A DNA stretch of 64,000 bases from Pseudomonas sp. P8_241 (lineage in GTDB: Bacteria; Pseudomonadota; Gammaproteobacteria; Pseudomonadales; Pseudomonadaceae): assembly GCF_034008315.1 (NCBI RefSeq), contig NZ_CP125377.1:558001-622000 (forward strand). The letters are read 5' to 3'. The position numbers and the translations under genes were made by a program. The notes beneath the pieces were generated by a model that saw nothing but the letters and a program-made list of their open reading frames with translations, made no database searches and had not been told where the DNA came from. This document shows positions 40,823-49,576 of this stretch, piece after piece. Every line of letters begins with the position of its first letter. The stretch's first letter is position 1.

Positions 40823-41550
40823 CAGCACAGGCCTCCGTTGACGGCCAGAACCTGCCGGGTAATGTACGAAGCTTCCGCCGACATCAGGAAATTCACCGCA
40901 CCGGCTACCTCCTCAGAGGTGCCCATGCGTTGTGCGGGGATCATTTTCATCAGCTCTTCCACCGGCACGTTTTCATCGAGCATGGCTGTGTCGATCAGGC
41001 CGGGTGCGACACAGTTAACGGTGATTTTGCGCTTGCCCAGCTCGATCGCCAATGCTTTCGCGGCGCCGATCAGTCCGGCCTTGGAGGCGCTGTAGTTGAC
41101 CTGGCCACGGTTGCCGATCAAGCCGGACACCGAGGTGATGCAGACGATCCGCCCCGGCGCACGACGGCGAATCATCGGCATCATCACCGGGTGCAGCACG
41201 TTGTAGAAACCATCGAGGTTGGTGCGCATCACCACGTCCCAATCATCCTCGCTCAGCGCCGCAAAAGCACCGTCGCGGGTCAGGCCGGCGTTGAGCACCA
41301 CGCCGTAATAAGCACCGTGGGTTTCCACATCGGCTTCAAGGATGGCTTTGCAGCTGGCGCGGTCGGACACGTCGAATTGCAGGATGCGCGCATTGCGCCC
41401 CAGGGCTTCGATTTCGACTTTGACGGCTTGCGCATCGGCCAGGCCGCTACGGCAATGCAGCACGATGTCATGCCCGGCCTGGGCCAGGCGCAATGCGATG
41501 GCGCGGCCGATACCACGGCTGGAACCGGTGACCAATACGGATTCAGTCAT
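40822..41550 (-). CDS. 3-oxoacyl-ACP reductase (FabG-like) of the aryl polyene cluster
   Basis: This short-chain dehydrogenase would reduce the beta-keto group in each cycle of polyene elongation. The 242-residue protein from ATG 41550 has the NADPH loop TGSSRGIG at residues 8-15, NAG, and the catalytic Ser and YSASK. The 7 extra residues from the ATG at 41571 are less likely. It overlaps the dehydratase gene by eight bases and the next ketosynthase by one. It corresponds to ApeQ. Confidence 0.93.
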   Translation of the reverse strand: MTESVLVTGSSRGIGRAIALRLAQAGHDIVLHCRSGLADAQAVKVEIEALGRNARILQFDVSDRASCKAILEADVETHGAYYGVVLNAGLTRDGAFAALSEDDWDVVMRTNLDGFYNVLHPVMMPMIRRRAPGRIVCITSVSGLIGNRGQVNYSASKAGLIGAAKALAIELGKRKITVNCVAPGLIDTAMLDENVPVEELMKMIPAQRMGTSEEVAGAVNFLMSAEASYITRQVLAVNGGLC

Positions 41551-42007
41551 CACTGGATTCCTGGGATTCATGAAGATATTGAGCCGCGTGGGGCGGGCGG
41601 TATACGTTCAGACGCGCCGTCACGTGAATGCCCGTACCGTTGATATGGCATTCGAACACGCCCATGCCGTTGTCGTCTTCCAGGGAACGGATGCCATGGA
41701 TGGTCAGCTCGGTGCCCGCCGGGAAGCTTTCGACGTTGCTCTCGAATTTGCGGCTGCCGAGCAGGAAGCCCAATTCCACGTCATCCCCGCGCTGGCGCGC
41801 ATGGCAACCGGCGAAGGCGGCGACGCTCTGGGCCATCAATTCAATGCCGACCCAGGCCGGCAGGCTACCGTCGGGACGGCTGAACAGTCCATCGGGTCTG
41901 ACGGTGAGGCGGGTATGAATCTGCTCTTCATCGAACGCCAGGATCTGCTCGATGAAGATCATGTCGCCGGCGTGTGGCAGCAGTTCGGCGAGCGGCCAGT
42001 CAATCAT
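41543..42007 (-). CDS. Hotdog-fold 3-hydroxyacyl-ACP dehydratase
   Basis: This small dehydratase (154 residues from ATG 42007, MIDWPLAELLPHAGDMIF) has the ApeP/FabZ-like look: LLPHAGDMIFIEQIL carries the catalytic His, and WVGIELMAQSVAAFAG the second active-site helix. It would form the double bonds of the polyene. The ATG overlaps the upstream ketosynthase stop by four bases. The upstream extension of the reading frame lies over that gene and is not used. Confidence 0.9.
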   Translation of the reverse strand: MIDWPLAELLPHAGDMIFIEQILAFDEEQIHTRLTVRPDGLFSRPDGSLPAWVGIELMAQSVAAFAGCHARQRGDDVELGFLLGSRKFESNVESFPAGTELTIHGIRSLEDDNGMGVFECHINGTGIHVTARLNVYRPPHAAQYLHESQESSDD

Positions 42008-43200
42008 GGTGCGTCTCCGATAATCAGGCTGACATTGTTGCCCCCAAAGGCAAAGGAATTGCTCATCAGGTAGCGTGGAGCAATGGACGCCAGGCGAGCG
42101 GCCGGGGTCACCCAATTCAGCGCGGGTAACTGGGGGTCCGGTTGGCCATCCCAGACATGCGGTGGCAGGGCATGATCGACATTGACCGGGCTCAGGCTCA
42201 ACCAGCAGAACGCGGCCTCCAGGGCACCCGCGGCGCCGAGGGTGTGGCCGGTCATGGGTTTAGTGGAAGAACAGGGTACGCCTTCAGGGAAGAGCGTCGC
42301 GACAGCCTGGCTTTCCATGGCGTCGTTGTGCTGGGTGGCCGTGCCGTGAAGGTTCAGGTAATTGATCTGCTGCGGGTTCAGGTGCGCACGGCTCAAGGCT
42401 TTGTTCATGGCCTGCAAGGCGCCACGGCCGGTGGGCTCGGGGGCGGAAATGTGGTGTGCATCGGAACTGGCGCCGCTGCCGAGCAAGGCTATCGATGGAG
42501 CGTTGTCCGCCTGTCGGCTCATCACAAACAACGCAGCTGCCTCACCGATGTTGATGCCGTTGCGGTTCACCGAGAACGGATTGCAGCGTTGCCCCGAGAC
42601 CGCTTCCAGTGCCGAAAAACCATTGAGCGTCAGCTTGCACAGGGTATCGACACCTCCGCACAACACCGCATCGCACACGCCCAGATCCAGTAGGCGCTGG
42701 GCGCTCATCAATGCACGGGCGCTGGAGGTGCATGCCGTGGAAATGACGTAGGCCGGACCGCTCAGTTGCAGCCAGTCGGCGAGAAAATTCGCCGGGGCCG
42801 CGAGTTCCTGCTGCTGGTAGTCATATTCGGCGGGGAAGTGCTTTTCGCGGATGTAATGGGTCAGGCCCTGGCTGGCCTCGTCGATACCCGAGGTGCTGGT
42901 GCCCAGCACCACACCGACACGGTGGCGACCGTAGGTCTGGATCACGCTATCGATGTCCTGACGGATTTGCAGCGCAGCTTCCAGCAACAGCTGATTGTTG
43001 CGGCTACGATGCAGCGACATGTCGTCTGGAATCGCCGCCAACTCACCGCGGACTGCACCGACCGGCAATGACCGCTCGCGTACCCGCACAGCGTCGTCGA
43101 CCATGCCGGAGCAATCGCCAGCAAACAGGTTTCGGGTGACTTCCTGTTTGTCGCGACCCAGGGCGCAGACCACCCCGAGGGCATTGAGGTAGGCGGTCAT
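42004..43200 (-). CDS. Beta-ketoacyl-ACP synthase of the aryl polyene cluster (upstream copy)
   Basis: The 398-residue ketosynthase has Cys157 in STACTSS and the His motifs NLHGTATQHND and KPMTGHTLGAAGA, so it should be active. It is likely the partner of the chain-length factor encoded first in the operon, as reported for ApeO with ApeC. The ATG overlaps the DUF3261 lipoprotein stop by four bases. Confidence 0.93.
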   Translation of the reverse strand: MTAYLNALGVVCALGRDKQEVTRNLFAGDCSGMVDDAVRVRERSLPVGAVRGELAAIPDDMSLHRSRNNQLLLEAALQIRQDIDSVIQTYGRHRVGVVLGTSTSGIDEASQGLTHYIREKHFPAEYDYQQQELAAPANFLADWLQLSGPAYVISTACTSSARALMSAQRLLDLGVCDAVLCGGVDTLCKLTLNGFSALEAVSGQRCNPFSVNRNGINIGEAAALFVMSRQADNAPSIALLGSGASSDAHHISAPEPTGRGALQAMNKALSRAHLNPQQINYLNLHGTATQHNDAMESQAVATLFPEGVPCSSTKPMTGHTLGAAGALEAAFCWLSLSPVNVDHALPPHVWDGQPDPQLPALNWVTPAARLASIAPRYLMSNSFAFGGNNVSLIIGDAP

Positions 43201-43739
43201 GGCGCGTCACCACTCAGTGGAGTGACTTGGTAGGTCGGACCTTTCGGTAGCTGCAATTGAAAATTCTGTGGTTGTGTGTAGCGGATGTCCCAGCGTTCGG
43301 GGAGGGACCGTTGTGTGCCGTGCTGCCAGGCCCCAGGATAGTTGGCGACGAGTTCATCTTTGGGCGTCAGCGCAAACAGCAACGCGGCGAACAGCTCCCG
43401 GGCTTGCGGATTGGGTGGCAAAAAACCATCGGATTGCCAGTGTTTATCGATCAGTTTCTGGCGTGCTTGGGGAATGCCCAACAGGTCCATCATCGACCAG
43501 CGAATGCCTTGGTCTTCACGCTGGATCACCAGCACCCAATCCTGGCGCTGGTCATCCTGCAAGCGCTGGATGTGCAGTTGCATTGGAAGCGCAAGATTGG
43601 GGTTTTGCTCGGGCAGCGGAGCGCGACTGGCGCAAGCACTCAGCAACAGGGCAGCGGCCACTGGCAGCAATCGCACAAAGCCTGCTGGCCAACGGGCTTG
43701 GCTCCCGGAGCGGCCCTGGCTGTCGCTGAAGACGCTCAT
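43197..43739 (-). CDS. DUF3261 lipoprotein
   Basis: The 180-residue protein from ATG 43739 has a signal peptide with lipobox LLSAC and lipidated Cys36. The remainder, QLHIQRLQDDQRQDWVLVI..., resembles the LolB-like fold of DUF3261 proteins found in aryl polyene clusters. Such a protein could take the lipid-like pigment from the LolA-like carrier and place it in the outer membrane. The start overlaps the flavin enzyme stop by four bases. A longer frame upstream lies over that gene. Confidence 0.85.
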   Translation of the reverse strand: MSVFSDSQGRSGSQARWPAGFVRLLPVAAALLLSACASRAPLPEQNPNLALPMQLHIQRLQDDQRQDWVLVIQREDQGIRWSMMDLLGIPQARQKLIDKHWQSDGFLPPNPQARELFAALLFALTPKDELVANYPGAWQHGTQRSLPERWDIRYTQPQNFQLQLPKGPTYQVTPLSGDAP

Positions 43740-44983
43740 GTCGCCTCTCTTGCACAGAGTTCTGAAATGACCTTCAACCGTCGCTTGGCTTCGCTGACGA
43801 ACGGGTTGCGTTCGTCCCAGGCATATCCGGCGAGAATGGAGCAGATCATCCGGCGGATTTCCGGCGAGCCGCCCTCGTGGTAGATGACGTCCTGGAAGGT
43901 CCCGGTGTACCAGCCTTCGACGTAGCAGCGGAAGGTGTCGACGCCGCGCTTGAGTGGATCGGCGAATTCGCTCTGCCAGTCGACGCAATCACCTTGCAGC
44001 TGGCGGTGCAGCACAGCGGCGGCCATGCTGGCCGAACGCATGGCGATGGTGACGCCGGAGGAGAAGACCGGGTCAAGGAACTCCGCCGCATTGCCCAGCA
44101 GGGCAAAACCGGGACCGTGCAAGGATTTGACGTTGGCTGAATAACCGCCAATGGTCCGGGCTTCGGTGTCCCACACGGCGTTGCCCATCACGCCGGCCAG
44201 GCTTGGCGTTTCGGCGATGAATCCGCGCAGGCAGTCGTCCAGGTTGTCGGTGCGACCTTCAAAGTGTTCCTGGGCGGCGACCACACCGACCGAACTGCGT
44301 CCATTGCTGAACGGAATGGTCCAGAACCAGACATCGCGTTTTGTCGGGTGGGTTGTAATGAGAATCTTGGTCCGGTCGAAATTCGGGTTGTCGATGCAGT
44401 CTTCGACGTGGGTGAACACGGCTTGGCGCACCGGGAAGTTGGACGGCGCCTCAAGGTCGAGCAAACGTGGCAGGACGCGCCCGTAGCCGCTGGCATCGAG
44501 CATGAACTCGACTTCGATGCGGTATTGGCTGCCGTCTTCGCGGCGTACGTCGAGTTGCGGCTTGGCCCCACTGACATCGACGCCGACGATGGACTCGCCG
44601 TAGCGAATCTCCACGCCTTGCAGCGCGGCCTGATCGGCCAGCAACTTGTCGAAATCCGCACGCTGAACCTGGAACGTCGTTGGTTTGCCTTGCGTAAAGG
44701 TGTCGCCAAAATCGAACGCGCTGTAGCGCTCGCCCCAGGCAAACGCGGCACCGGTTTTCACCTGGAAACCGGCGGCGTTGACGGCGTCGAGCATGCCCGC
44801 TTCTTCGACGAAATCCAGGCAGTGGGCCAACAGGCTCTCACCGATGGAAAAACGCGGAAAATGCTGACGCTCGATCACCAGCACATCGTGCCCTTTGCGT
44901 TTGAGCAGCGCGGCGGCGATGGCGCCGGAAGGGCCAGCACCGATCACTACGACCTGGCGGCGTTGCATTTCAACGGTTGGCAT
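43736..44983 (-). CDS. FAD-dependent halogenase-like oxidoreductase
   Basis: This 415-residue flavoprotein has the Rossmann loop GAGPSG at residues 15-20, GES at 48-50, Lys76 in FQVKTGAAFAWG, and WFWTIP at 219-224, which fits the WxWxIP motif of flavin-dependent halogenases. GNAAEFLDPVFSSGV is the second FAD motif. Family members also include geranylgeranyl reductase-like enzymes. In this operon it may modify the aryl head, for example by halogenation or hydroxylation. The start overlaps the antiporter-like gene by 14 bases. Confidence 0.82.
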   Translation of the reverse strand: MPTVEMQRRQVVVIGAGPSGAIAAALLKRKGHDVLVIERQHFPRFSIGESLLAHCLDFVEEAGMLDAVNAAGFQVKTGAAFAWGERYSAFDFGDTFTQGKPTTFQVQRADFDKLLADQAALQGVEIRYGESIVGVDVSGAKPQLDVRREDGSQYRIEVEFMLDASGYGRVLPRLLDLEAPSNFPVRQAVFTHVEDCIDNPNFDRTKILITTHPTKRDVWFWTIPFSNGRSSVGVVAAQEHFEGRTDNLDDCLRGFIAETPSLAGVMGNAVWDTEARTIGGYSANVKSLHGPGFALLGNAAEFLDPVFSSGVTIAMRSASMAAAVLHRQLQGDCVDWQSEFADPLKRGVDTFRCYVEGWYTGTFQDVIYHEGGSPEIRRMICSILAGYAWDERNPFVSEAKRRLKVISELCAREAT

Positions 44984-46127
44984 GAGGGCTCCTTGCCGGC
45001 GCGGCGGCTTTCAACGGGATTCGGTGCATGCCGGTCAAGGCCGGCAGCAGTGTCGCAATCAGGCCCATCAGCATCAACGCGAAGTACAGCGGCGGACTGA
45101 TGAGTTGTTGTTGGAGCAGCAGGTTGAGAAAGACTATTTCGCTCAAACCGCGAATGTTCAGTAACACACTTTCTCGCCAGCGACTGGCTCCGCTGAACGA
45201 GGCGCCGGCCCAGCCGAGGCCGAGCCAGTTGCCCAGCAGTTTGCTGCTGATCGGTAACAGCAGCAATGCCGCCAGTTGTATCCAGCCAAGACTGTCCATG
45301 GCGCTGTGCACGTTGATTTGCACGATGCCGAACGTAAGGATCAGCGGAATGGCGAAGTACGTCTGCAAACGGTTCATCCACAGCAGTGGAAAAGGCAATG
45401 TCAGCGGCGCTTTCAGTGCGGCCATGATCAGGACATAACCGATGCCGAAAATCAGTGCATTGAGCTTGAAGTGCTCGGCGACCACCAGCAACGCAAAAAA
45501 ACATCCGCTGTAGAGCCACGCTTGACGCAGGCCCAGCAGGCGCAGCAGCACCGGCAGGCAAGCGCCGGCCAGCGGCAACAACAAACTGCTCAGGTGCAAG
45601 CTGCCTTGGGCGATGCCGAACACGGTCCAGCAGGCGAGGTCGATGAGGATCGCGGTTTGCACCAGTCGTCGGGTAGCGGCGGGCGGGTAATCGATGTGTT
45701 GCAGGTACAGATACAACACCGGAATGGCGGTAATGGCGAACAGCAGGCCGACCGCCAATGAACTGATCCAGGGTTGTGGCGGCAATAGCCAGATCGCCGT
45801 GGCCAGTCCGCAGGCAAACGGAATGCAGAAACTCGGCAGGGCGATCTTCAGGCTCTGGCGGTCCAGTTGCAGGTCGATCACATCGCTGAGGATGTAGCCC
45901 AGCAACAGGGCGAAGCTCAGGCTGTAGAGGTTCTTCAGCCAGTCCGCCGACACCAGCGCCGCGCCGCTCAGTTGCCATTGCGGTTCGATCCAGAAGTACA
46001 TCAGCAGCGGCAGGCCAAGGGTCGCCAGGAGCAACTGGCTGACAATCGGAATCAGGCCGAAATGCCGACCGACGCGAGTCGCCACGGCGAACAACGCCAA
46101 GGCCATTGCCCAGAACACAATCACCAT
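44970..46127 (-). CDS. Cation/proton antiporter-like membrane protein
   Basis: The 385-residue protein has about 11 to 12 membrane helices and no long soluble domain. The segment VGLLFAITAIPVLYLYL followed by ILIDLACW resembles the core of CPA2 sodium/proton exchangers, including an Asp in the position of the proton-binding residue. The ATG at 46127 overlaps the MMPL stop by one base (TGATG); upstream frame is the MMPL gene. It lacks the KTN/TrkA domain. A transport role in pigment export or pH balance is a guess. Confidence 0.75.
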   Translation of the reverse strand: MVIVFWAMALALFAVATRVGRHFGLIPIVSQLLLATLGLPLLMYFWIEPQWQLSGAALVSADWLKNLYSLSFALLLGYILSDVIDLQLDRQSLKIALPSFCIPFACGLATAIWLLPPQPWISSLAVGLLFAITAIPVLYLYLQHIDYPPAATRRLVQTAILIDLACWTVFGIAQGSLHLSSLLLPLAGACLPVLLRLLGLRQAWLYSGCFFALLVVAEHFKLNALIFGIGYVLIMAALKAPLTLPFPLLWMNRLQTYFAIPLILTFGIVQINVHSAMDSLGWIQLAALLLLPISSKLLGNWLGLGWAGASFSGASRWRESVLLNIRGLSEIVFLNLLLQQQLISPPLYFALMLMGLIATLLPALTGMHRIPLKAAAPARSPHANR

Positions 46128-48466
46128 CACGCTGGCGTCTCCGCGACGGGCGCTGCATGCGGCTGGCGACCGGCCCAAGGCGCGAGCAGGAAACTGAAGA
46201 CCAGGCCCAGGCTCACCGACAGCCCGAAGTTGCTCACCGCCGGGGTGCTCGACACCGCCAACAAACCGAACGACAGCCAGGTGGTCACTGCCGCCAGCAA
46301 CGTACCCAGCAGGCTCACGGCGGCGCCGCCGATCTGTTCGCGCATGAGGATGGCGTAGTCGACGCTGATCGCCGTCACCAGCAGCAGGCCGAACAGGCTG
46401 AACAGGGTTAATGGCTGCCCCAGCCAACCGAGGCTGGCCAGGCTGCACAACGCCGCGAGCAGTGGCAGCGACACGATGCGCAGCGCGCCACCGAAACCGA
46501 ACGGCAGGATCAGCACCAGCACGATCAGCACACAGGAGGCCAGTTTCAGTTCGGCGGCGCTGATCTGGGTGGCGGCGAAGACGCTGTTCAACTCGCCCAG
46601 CCGATCCACCAGCACCACCCCGGGCAAATCCTCAGCCTGGACTTGCAGCAACGTCGGGTTGCTCACGCCTTGCAGGCTGACGATTGCCGCAACGCCGTCA
46701 TCGGTCGGCCCCAGCCACAAGGTGCGATAAGGCTCTGCCAATGGACCGGTGAGTGCTGTGTCGATGTCTTCGGTGGGCAGCGACTGCAACGTTGCCAATT
46801 CCGCCTGGAGCGCCTCGACCGGCACACCGACATCGAGCAATGGTTGCCAGTGCTGCGGCAGTTTGTTCAACGCATCGCGCACTTGCTGCTGTTCGTTCGG
46901 GGGGCTGACCAGCTGGTTGAGCGACAGATAACCTGGAAGTTTATCCAGACCGGTCAACTGATCCAGGCGTTCGCTCAGGGCGCTTGATCGCTCGAGCAAC
47001 TGCTGCTGATTGGCGGCGCGCACCAGGAAGAACTGGCTGGTGGGTTGATAGCCGGTTATTTGCGCGATGCTCCGCGCTTCGTCGGTCAACGCCTGTGGCG
47101 CACTGATCCATTGGCGGATGTCGTTCCGGCTGTCGAGTTGTAGCAGGCCGCCAACGCAGAAGGCGATCAGCAGCGCCAGTAATACCGGTGTACTGACGTG
47201 CTTGAGCAGCGCTTCACGAGAGCTCAACAGATACTCGCAAACGCGTAACGGCCATTGGGCCGGGCGCAGCTCTACACCTTTGAGCAGCGCGGGCAGCAGG
47301 CATACCGCAGACAGATAGGCGCCGAGCAGACCGGCCGCGGAGAACACGGCAATCTGGGTCAATGCCGGGAACGGCGTCCAGGCCAGGGCCAGGTAGCCGA
47401 TGGCGCTGGTGATCAGGCTCAGGGTCAACCCAGGCAAGGTCAGGCGCAGAGCCGGCCAACTGTGCCAGGGTTTCAGGCTCCAGCTCTTGGACAGGTAATG
47501 CAGCGGGTAATCGACGGCGACGCCGATCAGGCTTGAGCCCAATACCAGTGTCATGACGTGCATGTGGCCGAACAGTGCCACGCAGGCCACCGCTCCGAAA
47601 AGCATGCCAACCAGCACCGGAATGAATGCCAGCAACACGCGCCAACGTCGGAAAGCCAGCAGCAGCAACAGCAGGATCCCGACAGTGGCGCCACCGCCGA
47701 CCCAGGTTATCTCTCGCGAAGCCTGTCGCTGTCCGCTGGCTGCGTACAGCAAACCGCTGGCGGCGAGCAGTTGCACGTCGGCCTGGGCGGCTTTTTCTCG
47801 GCTTTGCTGGAGCAGGTCGGCCACTCGCAGCGGAAGGTTCAGGTCGAAGGCATTGCCGGTGGTGAGTGCCCGCAGTAGCACCCAACTCTTGCCGTCGGCA
47901 TCGGCGATCAAGGCGCCGCTGCCAATGTCGAGCTGTACCGAGCCGCGTTGTGGCTGGCTATTCTGGATGCGCCCGGTCAGGCCCAGCCAGTCATCCTGGC
48001 TCGGCACCAGGGTGAAACCGCTGAAGGGATCAAACAGCGCCTGCACCCGCTGCTGGATAAAAACGTCAGGGTGTTCGACCAGTTGCTGACGATCCTCGGT
48101 CGAGAGCATCGCCAGACGGCCTTGCAGCAATTGTGTGCGCAGTGCCGGAAGATCAGCCTGCAGGTTCCACTGGACCTTTTCGAACAGGCCACTGGCCTGC
48201 CACTGATCGCCCAGTTGCTGTGCCATGGCGATGGCTTTCTCACGACTGTTATGGCCAACCAGTAACAGCATCTGACGGTTCAACGGCTCTTGCATGCGTT
48301 GTTCGGCGCGCTGTTCCAATGCGTCCGGCGCCGTGCCCGGCACCAGTTCCATCAGGTTGGCCGACAGCGGCGCGGCGTCACGCCATTGCCAGCCGGCGAG
48401 CGCCAGCACCGCCAGCAGCAGGAGAAGAAACAGCCACGGCAGCTTGCGTTCACTCGGCAAAGTCAT
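46127..48466 (-). CDS. MMPL-family exporter of the aryl polyene cluster
   Basis: This RND/MMPL-type inner membrane transporter of 779 residues has two repeats, each with a membrane helix, a periplasmic loop of about 200 residues, and five further helices. GVAVDYPLHYL and ISVDYAILM carry the paired Asp of helices 4 and 10 used for proton coupling. In aryl polyene clusters the equivalent gene is thought to extract the lipid-like product from the inner membrane. It overlaps the LolA-like gene by 17 bases. Confidence 0.92.
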   Translation of the reverse strand: MTLPSERKLPWLFLLLLLAVLALAGWQWRDAAPLSANLMELVPGTAPDALEQRAEQRMQEPLNRQMLLLVGHNSREKAIAMAQQLGDQWQASGLFEKVQWNLQADLPALRTQLLQGRLAMLSTEDRQQLVEHPDVFIQQRVQALFDPFSGFTLVPSQDDWLGLTGRIQNSQPQRGSVQLDIGSGALIADADGKSWVLLRALTTGNAFDLNLPLRVADLLQQSREKAAQADVQLLAASGLLYAASGQRQASREITWVGGGATVGILLLLLLAFRRWRVLLAFIPVLVGMLFGAVACVALFGHMHVMTLVLGSSLIGVAVDYPLHYLSKSWSLKPWHSWPALRLTLPGLTLSLITSAIGYLALAWTPFPALTQIAVFSAAGLLGAYLSAVCLLPALLKGVELRPAQWPLRVCEYLLSSREALLKHVSTPVLLALLIAFCVGGLLQLDSRNDIRQWISAPQALTDEARSIAQITGYQPTSQFFLVRAANQQQLLERSSALSERLDQLTGLDKLPGYLSLNQLVSPPNEQQQVRDALNKLPQHWQPLLDVGVPVEALQAELATLQSLPTEDIDTALTGPLAEPYRTLWLGPTDDGVAAIVSLQGVSNPTLLQVQAEDLPGVVLVDRLGELNSVFAATQISAAELKLASCVLIVLVLILPFGFGGALRIVSLPLLAALCSLASLGWLGQPLTLFSLFGLLLVTAISVDYAILMREQIGGAAVSLLGTLLAAVTTWLSFGLLAVSSTPAVSNFGLSVSLGLVFSFLLAPWAGRQPHAAPVAETPA

Positions 48467-49154
48467 GTTGCTCCGCGTCGCTCAGGGGTTGGGTGCTGGT
48501 GCTGTCCTGCATGCGCAACAAGGTACTGTCGCCCTGGGTTTCGAGCAGTTCGATGCTGTGCACCAGATCGCTGCCGGCGATATTGATCTGATTGAACACT
48601 TGCTTGAGCAGCAGCGAGCGTGGCACCAGTGTCAATTGCCAGTTCTGTGCGTCGCCGCTCAGGGACAGTTCGAAATCTCGTTGCAGCCCACTGCTGTCGC
48701 CTTGCAGCACGGCGAGGAACAGACGGTTCTGCTCGGTGCCGGCGCTCTTGCCCGGCAGCATCTGCCAACCATGGACATCACGCCGGGCAATGCCTTGGGC
48801 GGTGATGCGGTAATCCTGTTGCAGCGGCGTTTTCAGCAGCCATAACAATCCGTGTTTTTTCGCCAGGACGAAGGTGCCCTTGCTGGTCAGCGGCTGGGGG
48901 AGGGCACGCAGGTGCTTTTCCTGGATGAAGTTGCCGTGGATGACATCGGGCCTGGCCAGTTGATCGCTCAGCTGTTGCAGGTCGAATGCGTGGGCCAGCC
49001 CAGGAATACCCAGCAACACGCAGAACACTGTAGGAGCGAGCTTGCTCGCGAAAGACCTGAGAGCGCCGCGCAGTGTCAGGTGCCCAGCGTCATCGTTAAC
49101 GACCATCGCGAGCAAGCTTGCTCCTACAGGGGAACGGGGGGCGCAGAACTTCAT
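48450..49154 (-). CDS. LolA-like carrier with a REPIN inside its signal-peptide region
   Basis: The mature part, from about residue 56 (FDLQQLSDQLARPDVIHGNFIQEKHLRALP), is a LolA-like lipid carrier, probably taking the pigment across the periplasm. The ATG at 49154 overlaps the thioesterase stop (ATGA), so translation should be coupled. Codons 9 to 42 are the REPIN at 49029-49128 read in frame; the hydrophobic stretch FCVLLGIPGLAHA comes after it. The normal signal peptide appears to have been split by the insertion. The 234-residue reading frame remains open. Whether it is still exported is unknown. Confidence 0.83.
   Translation of the reverse strand: MKFCAPRSPVGASLLAMVVNDDAGHLTLRGALRSFASKLAPTVFCVLLGIPGLAHAFDLQQLSDQLARPDVIHGNFIQEKHLRALPQPLTSKGTFVLAKKHGLLWLLKTPLQQDYRITAQGIARRDVHGWQMLPGKSAGTEQNRLFLAVLQGDSSGLQRDFELSLSGDAQNWQLTLVPRSLLLKQVFNQINIAGSDLVHSIELLETQGDSTLLRMQDSTSTQPLSDAEQHDFAE
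49029..49128. repeat. REPIN inside the LolA-like coding region
   Basis: TGTAGGAGCGAGCTTGCTCG faces its partner across about 55 bases. It is the same subfamily as the copies near 317 and 5272, but here lies within an open reading frame instead of a spacer. Confidence 0.9.
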
Positions 49155-49576
49155 GGCAGGGCCCTCTCAACCGCGTCAGTGAACACCTTGGGCGAAGCCA
49201 GTTGCATTTCGCGGCTGGAGATCTCGACGGCAACCTGGACCGAGACGGCACGGGTCAGGCGTTCGCCGGTGTTTTGGTCAGTGATCAGGTAATTGATCTT
49301 CAGCCTGTTTTCCCACTCCACCAGATTGGCGCGCACGTTGAGCTTCTGGCCGAATACGGCACCGCGCACGTAGCGTAATTGCAGGTCGATCACCGGCCAG
49401 GCGTAGCCCGAGTCGTTCATCGCCGTGTAGTTATGGCCGATTCGGTCCAGCAGCGCACACCGTGCGACTTCCAGGTATTTCACATAATGGCCGTGCCAGA
49501 CCACGTGCATGCTGTCGACGTCGAAAAACGGCACGAGGATTTCCGTGTCGGTGTGAAGCACTCCCTTGCTACGCAT
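49151..49576 (-). CDS. 4HBT-type acyl thioesterase
   Basis: The 141-residue hotdog protein from ATG 49576 has FDVDSMHVVWHGHYVKYLEVAR, the YbgC/4-hydroxybenzoyl-CoA thioesterase signature with its catalytic Asp. It would release the finished polyene from the acyl carrier protein or edit misprimed chains. It overlaps the ammonia-lyase gene by eight bases. It corresponds to ApeK. Confidence 0.9.
   Translation of the reverse strand: MRSKGVLHTDTEILVPFFDVDSMHVVWHGHYVKYLEVARCALLDRIGHNYTAMNDSGYAWPVIDLQLRYVRGAVFGQKLNVRANLVEWENRLKINYLITDQNTGERLTRAVSVQVAVEISSREMQLASPKVFTDAVERALP

Noticed and set aside
49551..49576. Ammonia-lyase considered as histidase of a hut operon
   Set aside because: No hut genes are near, it overlaps pigment genes on both sides, and the selectivity pair differs from typical histidase.
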